Source: Mageeibacillus sp. UBA3708
Lineage (GTDB): Bacteria; Bacillota; Clostridia; Saccharofermentanales; Saccharofermentanaceae
Reading direction: 5' to 3'
Assembly: GCA_002371375.1 (NCBI GenBank)
Contig: DFIB01000136.1
Location: 2,014-22,890, forward strand
Length of the DNA stretch: 20,877 bases
Shown here: positions 1 through 5,671 of the stretch, in pieces
How the letters are laid out: every line of letters begins with the position of its first letter
How positions within the stretch are numbered: position 1 is the stretch's first letter
Translations under genes and position numbers: made by a program
Notes under the pieces: generated by a model
The model's database searches: none
The model's input: the letters and a program-made list of their open reading frames with translations, nothing else
What the model was told of the DNA's origin: nothing

Positions 1-2
1 AG

Positions 3-383
3 AAGGAAAACTGGTTTGAGTTTGATACCGTGATTGCCTCCCCCGATATGATGGGTGTTGTCGGCCGTCTCGGTAAGATCCTCGGGCCGAAAGGCCTTAT
101 GCCTTCCCCGAAGGCCGGTACTGTAACGCCCAATATCACGCAGGCCATTCAGGAAGCCAAAGCCGGTAAAGTGGAATACCGTCTGGATAAGACGAACATC
201 ATCCACTGCCCGATCGGTAAGGTATCTTTCGGTCAGGAGAAGCTTGAGGAGAACCTCAAGGTCATCATGGAGGCCATCATCAAGGCTAAGCCTTCAGCAG
301 CTAAGGGTCAGTACATCAAGAGCTGCTCGATCGCTTCAACGATGGGCCCCGGCATCAAGGTTAACGCTGCCAAGTTCGGCTGA
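3..383 (+). CDS. rplA: 50S ribosomal protein L1, 3' part (5' end outside window)
   Basis: This is the C-terminal part of ribosomal protein L1, which binds 23S rRNA at the L1 stalk and can repress its own operon. The reading frame is open from base 3 and gives [17 protein letters not shown], followed by the hallmark L1 stretch [20 protein letters not shown], then [11 protein letters not shown] and IGKVSF. It ends at TGA (381-383). About 127 residues are visible of the roughly 230 usual in the family, so the gene is cut by the window edge rather than broken. A GTG at base 30 lies inside the conserved domain and is not the start. The neighbouring L10 leader, rplJ and rplL give the usual bacterial order rplA-rplJ-rplL. 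Confidence 0.97.
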   Translation, partial: KENWFEFDTVIASPDMMGVVGRLGKILGPKGLMPSPKAGTVTPNITQAIQEAKAGKVEYRLDKTNIIHCPIGKVSFGQEKLEENLKVIMEAIIKAKPSAAKGQYIKSCSIASTMGPGIKVNAAKFG

Positions 384-404
384 TCTTGATAAACTATAAT
401 TAAA

Positions 405-535
405 TATCCTTTTCTGCCTAAGACAGCAGGTGAGTATCAGCTCTTAATCAGCTTATGAAGCGGCCAGCCGAGGAAGATAGTGAAGATTAGATCATTTTCT
501 AACCCTCATGTCTTCGGGCATGAGGGTTTTTAATA
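405..535 (+). ncRNA. Ribosomal L10 leader (autoregulatory mRNA leader of rplJL)
   Basis: The 178 bases between rplA and rplJ contain the features of a Firmicutes L10 leader. They include the segment CCTAAGACAGCAGGTGA (about 418-434), then CCAGCCGAGGAAGAT (464-478), and then a terminator hairpin just before the rplJ ribosome binding site. In this family the L10-L12 complex binds the leader and lowers expression of its own operon. A TATAAT at 395-400 could be a -10 element, but I see no good -35, so a separate leader promoter is only possible. The boundaries given are approximate. Confidence 0.8.
501..531 (+). terminator. Intrinsic terminator/attenuator in the L10 leader
   Basis: AACCCTCATG (501-510) pairs with CATGAGGGTT (519-528). 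Two more pairs (T-G, C-G) close a TTCG tetraloop at 513-516, and a run of T follows to 531. The stem is about 12 bp. Its place upstream of the rplJ ribosome binding site fits attenuation control of rplJL. Confidence 0.85.
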
Positions 536-561
536 GAATAAAATAAGGAGGAAATTGATTT

Positions 562-1128
562 ATGCCAAGTGCAAAGATTCTTGCGACAAAGCAGGAGAGG
601 ATCGCAAAGCTGGCTGAAGAGATGAAGGACGCAAAGTCTTTTGTTTTCGTTGCATCAAGAGGACTTACAGTTGCTCAGGATACAGCTATGCGTAAGGAGC
701 TCCGTGACAATGGCGTAAAGTACGAGGTTATCAAGAATACAACTCTCAAGAGAGTATTTGAGACACTCAACATCGATGGTGTATCTGACCTTTTTGCAGG
801 CCCTACTGCCGTAGCTTACGCTGATAACGTTACAACTCCCGCCAAGATCCTTGCTAAGTATGCAAAGGACTATGAGCCCCTTGAGATCAAGGGTGGTGTA
901 GTTGACGGTAAGGCAGCTTCAATCGACGAGATTATGACACTCGCTTCGATTCCGGATGCAGAGACACTCTACAGCCAGGTTGTTTATGGTTTGCTCTTCC
1001 CTTTCACAAAGCTCGCTATGCTCGTTAAGGCTGTAGCCGAGAAGAAGGAAGAAGAAGGCGGAGCACCCGCAGCAACAGCTGAAGCCGCCGCAGAAGCACC
1101 TGCAGCTGAAGAAACTCCCGCTGAGTAA
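562..1128 (+). CDS. rplJ: 50S ribosomal protein L10
   Basis: L10 anchors the L7/L12 dimers to 23S rRNA in the ribosomal stalk and, with L12, represses its own operon. The N-terminus (residues 1-100) shows the family pattern: KFVFVASRGLTV-like beta segment (here KSFVFVASRGLTVAQ), then LRDNGVKYEVIKNTTLKR and FAGPTAVAY. The C-terminal helix that binds L12 is around residues 130-165. The protein is 188 residues, longer than the usual 165-175, because of a low-complexity Ala/Glu/Pro tail after about residue 160. ATG at 562 follows AAGGAGG (545-551) by 10 bases. It is preceded by the L10 leader attenuator and is co-transcribed with rplL 60 bases downstream. Confidence 0.97.
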   Translation: MPSAKILATKQERIAKLAEEMKDAKSFVFVASRGLTVAQDTAMRKELRDNGVKYEVIKNTTLKRVFETLNIDGVSDLFAGPTAVAYADNVTTPAKILAKYAKDYEPLEIKGGVVDGKAASIDEIMTLASIPDAETLYSQVVYGLLFPFTKLAMLVKAVAEKKEEEGGAPAATAEAAAEAPAAEETPAE

Positions 1129-1188
1129 TCTCAGGCGAGAGACACTATCACTAACCAAACAATAATTACTAAAATGGAGGAAAATAAA

Positions 1189-1563
1189 ATGGCAAGTGAG
1201 AAAGTTACAAGCATTCTTGACGAGATCAAGACATTGTCCGTAGTAGAGCTTTTCGAGCTCGAGAAGGCTATTGAGGAAGAATTCGGCGTATCTGCAGCAG
1301 CTATGGTTGCTTCAGCTCCCGCAGCAAGCGGAGCAGCAGCTGCAGCTGAGCAGACAGAGTTTACAGTTGTTCTTAAGAGCTTCGGTGATTCCAAGATGGG
1401 CGTTATCAAGGCAGTTAAGGACGTTATGGGTCTTGGCCTTAAGGAAGCTAAGGAGCTCGTTGAGAAGGCTCCTGTTAACCTCAAGGAAGGCGTTTCCAAG
1501 GATGAGGCTGATGAGCTCGTTAAGAAGCTCGACGGCTGCGGCGCAGAGATCGAAGTTAAGTAA
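1189..1563 (+). CDS. rplL: 50S ribosomal protein L7/L12
   Basis: L7/L12 forms the mobile stalk dimers that recruit GTPase translation factors. An N-terminal dimerisation helix ([20 protein letters not shown], residues about 8-27) is followed by an Ala-rich hinge (about 35-52). The C-terminal domain starts with [20 protein letters not shown] and contains [15 protein letters not shown]. The length of 124 residues is typical. I chose ATG 1189 over the in-frame ATG at 1174. The sequence TGGAGG (1175-1180), which serves as ribosome binding site for 1189, overlaps the upstream ATG, and [13 protein letters not shown] is the normal N-terminus. The gene ends just before a strong terminator and is not followed by rpoB. 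Confidence 0.97.
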   Translation: MASEKVTSILDEIKTLSVVELFELEKAIEEEFGVSAAAMVASAPAASGAAAAAEQTEFTVVLKSFGDSKMGVIKAVKDVMGLGLKEAKELVEKAPVNLKEGVSKDEADELVKKLDGCGAEIEVK

Positions 1564-1587
1564 TTTAACTGAGGACGTAATCGTATC

Positions 1588-1620
1588 AAGGGTGTTCCGG
1601 ATGACCGGGACACCCTTTTT
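1588..1620 (+). terminator. Intrinsic terminator after rplL
   Basis: A 13-bp stem (1588-1600 with 1605-1617, one T-G pair) closes the loop ATGA and runs into TTTTT at 1616-1620. It ends the rplJL transcript. Confidence 0.93.
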
Positions 1621-1663
1621 AAATCATCAATAGTATTGACATAACAAAAAGGTTATTTAAGAA

Positions 1664-1691
1664 TGAACCTGATGCTTTTGAGATTGTCTTA
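1664..1691 (+). promoter_or_regulatory. Candidate ECF-type promoter upstream of the sigma factor gene
   Basis: TGAACC (1664-1669) and TGTCTTA (1685-1691) are 15 bases apart. This resembles the GAAC / GTC pattern of ECF sigma promoters and would allow autoregulation of the gene at 1728. A vegetative -35 TTGACA at 1636-1641 also exists, but only a poor -10 (AAGAAT, 1659-1664) lies 17 bases away. The ECF reading is an inference from pattern alone. Confidence 0.4.
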
Positions 1692-1727
1692 TGGTTATAA
1701 AACCAAAAAGACACGGAGGGTGAAATA

Positions 1728-3854
1728 ATGGATTTCAACGCTATAACAGAGGAGATCAGAAAGTTCCAGTCAGGTGATACGGAAGTATTCAATGACATAT
1801 ATGAGGGAACATACAGGCTCGTATACGGAGAGTGCTACGGCATCTTACGATCCGAAGAGGATGCACTTGACCTGACACAGGATACTTACGTGTCTATATA
1901 TCAGACGCTGGATAAGCTTGAGGAACCGGGAACATATTCAAAGTGGATGACTACCATAGCGCGCAACAAGTGCCTCAATTACATTCAGAAGCATAACAGG
2001 GTATCCTACACGGATAATGATATGGACTTGGATCTCGCGTCCGACGACTGGACGGAAGTTGACGGACTTCCCGATTCTTTCCTGGAGGACGAAGAGAAGA
2101 AGACGATCATAAACAACATACTCAAGGACTCCCTCAGCGAAGTCCAGTATCAGACCATATTCATGCATTACTATAACGACATGCAGGTCGAAGACATTGC
2201 AGCCGAGATGGGATGTCCCGCGGGCACGGTGAAAACAAGGCTTAAGTCGGCCCGTGACAAATTCAAGGAGGCGCTTGAGAAGTACCTGTCCGATAACAAG
2301 ATCGTTCTCGGTGCAGGTGTCGGAACACCGTTCCTCACAAAATTCTTCACGGCACAGGTCAACGCAATGCCGATCCCTTCCATACCGTCATTTGTTCCGG
2401 CAGTTCCGGCCGTTACTGCGGCTCCCGTAACGACTGCGGTCTCATCACCCGCCGGCAATATCGCTGCAGCAGGTGTTAAGAACACGGCAAACAAGGCTGC
2501 ATCTCACGGCATAAGAGGGCTTGCATCCTCAACAGGCGGCAAGGTGCTGATCGGCGGTATAGGTCTTATCGGAGGCGGCGCCATCATCGCGGGCGGTGTG
2601 CTTCTCGTTAATCAGCTTACAAAGAAGCAGGAAGTTAAGATCGATCTTAACGAATATATCGAGTACAAGGTTGACGGTTATAACGGCGAGGGCAAGCTGA
2701 GTTATTCCATCGATTACGACAAGATCAATGCTGCGATCCCGAATTCGAAGGAAATAAAGAATGCTGATGTCTCCAAGATGGTATCAGGCTCCTGGGATAA
2801 GGATAAGGCGCTGGCTAACGGCGATGAGATCAGATTTACCTGGGTGGAGCAGGACGGAACTGACGAATTCGAGGAGAAGGCGGGTGTTGTTCTCAAACAT
2901 ACAGATATCGTATACGTGGTTGAAGGGCTCGAAGAAAAGCCGGCTGTGGAGATCAACGTTTTCGATTATGCAGATTTAAGTGTCAAGGTGGAAGGCAACG
3001 ATACCGTGGCAAGTGTGGTGTTGAGCCCTGACTGCCCTGTTCAGGATGTCACATTTAAGGTTACGCCCGACAAGGGGCTCATGGAAGGTGACACGGTTAC
3101 TGTCACAGTCGAGGGAGAAGTGAGCGGATATGTATTTAAGGAGACGAGCAAGGATTTTATCGTGCCGGCCGTTAATAGAGAAGTCAAGGTTGTTGACGGC
3201 GAAGTGCTGACAGTTCCGGGAATATTTAAGGTTACGATTCCTGTAGTTGAGATCAGCGGACTCGATATGACGGAAGTCAACAGCAAGATAAGTGCCGAAT
3301 TCGATTTCTTCCGCGATTTGCTTGATGTTGATCCTTCTCTTGCCAATGGCTTCACGCCCATGTCTGAATCGTCCTATTTTTATGATACTGTTAACGGCAT
3401 CATGACCATTACTGTAGTGGTTCCTGAGTACAACTGGGCTTTGTGGAGAGGCGATCGTACATATAAGTTCCGTATCTCAACACAGACCGGCAAACTCCTC
3501 ACAGATGAAGATATGAAGGAAATATACGGAGTTGATGAGGCAGAGTTCAGAGAACTCGTATACAACACTGTAAAGAAGGCTATGGATGACGAGAACAAGC
3601 AGGGTGACGGCCGCTGGTATTTCCCGAAGGATCCCAAAAAGAGCTGGCTTGGATTGGATATCTACCACCAGAATCTGGAAGATGATGTAATAGGATCTGC
3701 TGTTCCGTTCCTCTCCGATGAAGGCCATCTTTGCTTCAGTATATCGCTTTATACTGACAACAACGAGATGTATTGGGATCTGGAATTTGACACAGTCACG
3801 GGAATGCACCGTGATGCATACAATAGAAAATGGAGAAAGAATTGGCGTGAGTAG
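1728..3854 (+). CDS. Membrane-anchored ECF sigma factor fused to an extracytoplasmic sensor region
   Basis: Residues about 20-90 form sigma-70 region 2 (CYGILRSEEDALDLTQDTYV, then KWMTTIARNKCLNYIQKHNR). Residues about 135-185 form region 4 with its helix-turn-helix (MQVEDIAAEMGCPAGTVKTR). An Ala/Pro-rich linker leads to one Gly-rich transmembrane helix at about 272-296. About 410 residues then lie outside the membrane by prediction. Their first part has a GYNGEGKLSYSIDYDKI repeat of the kind seen in clostridial exported proteins. The last 230 residues (from about FKVTIPVVEISGLDMTEVNSKI) resemble the DUF3298 module of the anti-sigma factor RsiV. The whole is 708 residues, against about 170-200 for a plain ECF factor. 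No separate anti-sigma gene follows. Regulated proteolysis releasing the sigma part is likely but inferred. ATG 1728 follows GGAGGG by 7 bases. Confidence 0.88.
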   Translation: MDFNAITEEIRKFQSGDTEVFNDIYEGTYRLVYGECYGILRSEEDALDLTQDTYVSIYQTLDKLEEPGTYSKWMTTIARNKCLNYIQKHNRVSYTDNDMDLDLASDDWTEVDGLPDSFLEDEEKKTIINNILKDSLSEVQYQTIFMHYYNDMQVEDIAAEMGCPAGTVKTRLKSARDKFKEALEKYLSDNKIVLGAGVGTPFLTKFFTAQVNAMPIPSIPSFVPAVPAVTAAPVTTAVSSPAGNIAAAGVKNTANKAASHGIRGLASSTGGKVLIGGIGLIGGGAIIAGGVLLVNQLTKKQEVKIDLNEYIEYKVDGYNGEGKLSYSIDYDKINAAIPNSKEIKNADVSKMVSGSWDKDKALANGDEIRFTWVEQDGTDEFEEKAGVVLKHTDIVYVVEGLEEKPAVEINVFDYADLSVKVEGNDTVASVVLSPDCPVQDVTFKVTPDKGLMEGDTVTVTVEGEVSGYVFKETSKDFIVPAVNREVKVVDGEVLTVPGIFKVTIPVVEISGLDMTEVNSKISAEFDFFRDLLDVDPSLANGFTPMSESSYFYDTVNGIMTITVVVPEYNWALWRGDRTYKFRISTQTGKLLTDEDMKEIYGVDEAEFRELVYNTVKKAMDDENKQGDGRWYFPKDPKKSWLGLDIYHQNLEDDVIGSAVPFLSDEGHLCFSISLYTDNNEMYWDLEFDTVTGMHRDAYNRKWRKNWRE

Positions 3855-3874
3855 TATTAACTTATAATACTTTC

Positions 3875-3903
3875 TTGACATTACTCCGCTAAGTTGCTAC
3901 AAT
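3875..3903 (+). promoter_or_regulatory. Strong sigma-A promoter of the tRNA operon
   Basis: A consensus -35 TTGACA (3875-3880) and a -10 TACAAT (3898-3903) are separated by 17 bases, with TGC just before the -10 (extended -10). Just downstream, TTTAAGCGCCC (3905-3915) pairs with GGGCG and CTTAAA (3920-3931, one bulged A) around the loop GAGG. This leaves a hairpin at the 5' end of the precursor, immediately before the first tRNA. Confidence 0.85.
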
Positions 3904-3932
3904 CTTTAAGCGCCCGAGGGGGCGACTTAAAT

Positions 3933-4009
3933 GGCGGCATAGCTCAGTTGGCCAGAGCGTCCGGTTCATACCCGGCAGGTCGCAGGTTCGAATCCCGCTG
4001 CCGCTACCA
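3933..4009 (+). tRNA. tRNA with CAU anticodon (elongator Met most likely)
   Basis: The cloverleaf is readable. The acceptor GGCGGCA pairs with TGCCGCT (first pair G-U). The D stem is GCTC/GAGC, the anticodon loop is TTCATAC (CAT at 3967-3969) and the T loop is TTCGAAT. Discriminator A is followed by encoded CCA. The three G-C pairs of an initiator anticodon stem (GGG/CCC) are absent, so this is not tRNA-fMet. A lysidine-modified Ile-CAU cannot be excluded from sequence alone. Two stem positions do not pair: T3960 with C3976 and A3984 with C3996. Confidence 0.88.
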
Positions 4010-4014
4010 AACAA

Positions 4015-4089
4015 GGCCCGTTGGTCAATCGGTTAAGACGTCGCCCTTTCACGGCGGAGTGACGAGTTCGACTCTCGTACGGGTCACCA
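4015..4089 (+). tRNA. tRNA-Glu (UUC)
   Basis: The acceptor GGCCCGT pairs with ACGGGTC. The D stem is GTC/GAC and the anticodon stem TCGCC/GGCGG encloses the loop CTTTCAC with anticodon TTC at 4048-4050. The T stem ACGAG/CTCGT encloses TTCGACT. Discriminator A is followed by encoded CCA. It lies five bases after the CAU tRNA, so the two are co-transcribed. Confidence 0.95.
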
Positions 4090-4100
4090 CCAGGCTACAA

Positions 4101-4128
4101 ACTGTCTCGTATATCGGGACAGTTTTTT
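4101..4128 (+). terminator. Intrinsic terminator of the tRNA operon
   Basis: ACTGTCTCG (4101-4109) pairs over 9 bp (one T-G) with CGGGACAGT (4115-4123) around TATAT. A run of six T (4123-4128) follows. Confidence 0.92.
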
Positions 4129-4144
4129 ATTGCTGTGATATACT
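4116..4144 (+). promoter_or_regulatory. Candidate promoter of the membrane-protein gene, overlapping the tRNA terminator
   Basis: The -35-like GGGACA (4116-4121) lies in the 3' arm of the tRNA terminator. Seventeen bases later comes TATACT (4139-4144), preceded by TGA, an extended -10. Only 43 bases separate the T-run from the next start codon, so a promoter must lie about here if the gene is transcribed on its own. Confidence 0.5.
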
Positions 4145-4171
4145 CAACTCATCAATTACCGAAGGAAACAT

Positions 4172-5602
4172 ATGAAGGCAGATACCGGTAAGAACAGAAT
4201 ACTCCGCATAATATTGCCGCTGATCATCATATCTTCGGTTCTTGCTTTTATGCTCTACTGTAATTTCCATACGAGCATGCTGGTGGATGATTACGGCTAC
4301 TGCTTTGATTTCAGCACGGGATGGGACAGTCCCAATCCTGACGGGCTTGTTCCGCCGCCTGCCTCCGTGAGGATAGATGACGTGTTCTCCATATTCGCAT
4401 CAATGGCAAGTCACAGACAGTGCCACAGCGGAAGAGTATTATCTCATTTTCTCGTCCAGCTTTTCCTTATGATGCCCAAATGGGTATTCAACATATTCAA
4501 TTCATTGATGTTCATCCTTCAGGCGGTGATGATATATCTCTGCGGAACTGTCCTTACGGGGAAGAAGTCTCTTACGGGAGCTGCTGCGGCTGTTCTCTTT
4601 ACATTTATGAGCCTTTTTCTGTTCCAGCCTGTTTACGGTGAGATCAATCTGTGGCTTGACGGGTCGCTTAATTATCTCTGGACATCGACATACACGGTAA
4701 TTTACATATATTTCTATCTAAGGCTGTTCAAGACGGGGGAATTCTCAAAGAATACTGCGGTCAGCATTCTGTTCGCGGTATTCGGATTTGCCGTAGGAAT
4801 GTCTCACGAGGTGTCCGGGGCCGCCATGATCGTCCTCTCGTTCCTGATCATTGTTTATCTTCATTTCGCGAGGAAAGTTCATAATATACCGTCATATCTG
4901 TCTTTTGCTTTCACGGTGGGCGGATTCCTCTATCTTCTGCTGGCTCCCAAGGAGCTTAATACACAGATGGCAGGTGGATCATTGACGGAGCTGGCAGGCA
5001 AGCTGTTTGAGAACCTTGCTGTCCTGATACAGTTCGCGGCGATACTCATGCCCCTCCTGCTGCTTGCCATAGTCCTGTTCGCGGCGGCAGTGCGTGCCAA
5101 AGCTGGCAAGGACATCACTGCTTTTACGGTTATACTGTTCCTGACGATGGCCGCGTCTTTCTGTTCGCTCGCATTCGCATCGTACATTGCCCCGAGGTGC
5201 CTGTTCGTTATCTCAGTCATGCTCGTGCTTTGCTGCGTCATCCTTATGACCGTGCTGCTGCAGAAGAAGGGAATGCACACATACATAATCTTTGCTTTCG
5301 CGGGTGTGATGGCAATACTGACCGCAGTTCTCGCCGTGAAGGGAATAAAAGACATCAATGCCGTTTATGCTTTCACCGTGCACAATGAGGAATACATCAT
5401 GGAGTGCAGGCAGAACGGGACGGAGGACGTGAAGATCCCTGAGCTTGCTCGTGACGGGCTGAGCGAATGCTGCGCGGTCAAATATCTCAAATACATTGAC
5501 GGATACAACAGCAATTCATGGCCCAACATCTACATGGCGAAATACTACGGCGTAAGATCCGTCTCCTTCAGCGGCGAGATCGTGGACGTAAATAACCGGT
5601 AA
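4172..5602 (+). CDS. Polytopic membrane protein, GT-C glycosyltransferase-like (DUF6056-type)
   Basis: The protein has 476 residues with about ten hydrophobic helices. Helix 1 is at residues about 9-30. It is followed by an extracytoplasmic loop with an Asp-Asp pair (D39, D40 in LVDDYGYCFDF) and then a conserved-looking HSGRVLSHFL segment. That arrangement, an acidic pair after the first helix and a basic GR motif before the second, is typical of GT-C type lipid-linked sugar transferases and of the DUF6056 group. SHE (FAVGMSHEVSG) further on also occurs in that group. The assignment rests on motif memory, not on an alignment. The last 70 residues form a soluble tail. ATG 4172 has GAAGGA 5 bases upstream. 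The gene sits alone between the tRNA terminator and the choline promoter. It may serve the same envelope polymer, but no substrate can be named. Confidence 0.55.
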   Translation: MKADTGKNRILRIILPLIIISSVLAFMLYCNFHTSMLVDDYGYCFDFSTGWDSPNPDGLVPPPASVRIDDVFSIFASMASHRQCHSGRVLSHFLVQLFLMMPKWVFNIFNSLMFILQAVMIYLCGTVLTGKKSLTGAAAAVLFTFMSLFLFQPVYGEINLWLDGSLNYLWTSTYTVIYIYFYLRLFKTGEFSKNTAVSILFAVFGFAVGMSHEVSGAAMIVLSFLIIVYLHFARKVHNIPSYLSFAFTVGGFLYLLLAPKELNTQMAGGSLTELAGKLFENLAVLIQFAAILMPLLLLAIVLFAAAVRAKAGKDITAFTVILFLTMAASFCSLAFASYIAPRCLFVISVMLVLCCVILMTVLLQKKGMHTYIIFAFAGVMAILTAVLAVKGIKDINAVYAFTVHNEEYIMECRQNGTEDVKIPELARDGLSECCAVKYLKYIDGYNSNSWPNIYMAKYYGVRSVSFSGEIVDVNNR

Positions 5603-5606
5603 ATCC

Positions 5607-5634
5607 TTGACATCTCACAAATCAGTATTATTAT
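5607..5634 (+). promoter_or_regulatory. Promoter of the choline (lic-like) operon
   Basis: The consensus -35 TTGACA (5607-5612) is followed after 16 bases by TATTAT (5629-5634). TTATAT, shifted two bases, gives an 18-base spacer instead. It starts 5 bases after the stop codon of the upstream gene. The first operator-like repeat begins immediately downstream. Confidence 0.7.
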
Positions 5635-5635
5635 A

Positions 5636-5671
5636 TGTTCGTGAACGGTGAAAGGAGTTGTGTTCGTGAAC
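5636..5671 (+). repeat. Two direct copies of an operator-like 11-mer around the start of the lic-like gene
   Basis: TGTTCGTGAAC occurs at 5636-5646 and again, identically, at 5661-5671, 25 bases apart. Each holds the palindrome GTTC-GT-GAAC. The first copy lies around the expected transcription start. The second covers the GTG start codon at 5666. The ribosome binding site AAAGGAG (5651-5657) lies between them. The layout fits a repressor site blocking initiation of transcription or translation. Confidence 0.7.

Noticed and set aside
1174..1188. ATG 1174 as the rplL start
   Set aside because: It overlaps the TGGAGG that serves the ATG at 1189, and the extra residues MEENK are not part of the usual L7/L12 N-terminus.
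919..1613. Open frames on the - strand over rplJ and rplL
   Set aside because: They lie antisense to well-recognised ribosomal protein genes and have low-complexity Cys/Phe- or Ser/Leu-rich composition.
3854..3874. GTATTA/TAATAC hairpin followed by a T-rich stretch as a terminator of the sigma gene
   Set aside because: The stem is only six A/T-rich pairs and the T-run is interrupted; it is more likely the AT-rich upstream part of the tRNA promoter.
3894..4175. A 93-codon open frame on the + strand
   Set aside because: It runs through both tRNA genes and the terminator.
5648..5665. An upstream GTG start (5648), and a second at 5660, for the winged-helix/LicC/LicA protein
   Set aside because: The ribosome binding site AAAGGAG (5651-5657) lies downstream of 5648 and too close to 5660; GTG 5666 has an 8-base spacing.
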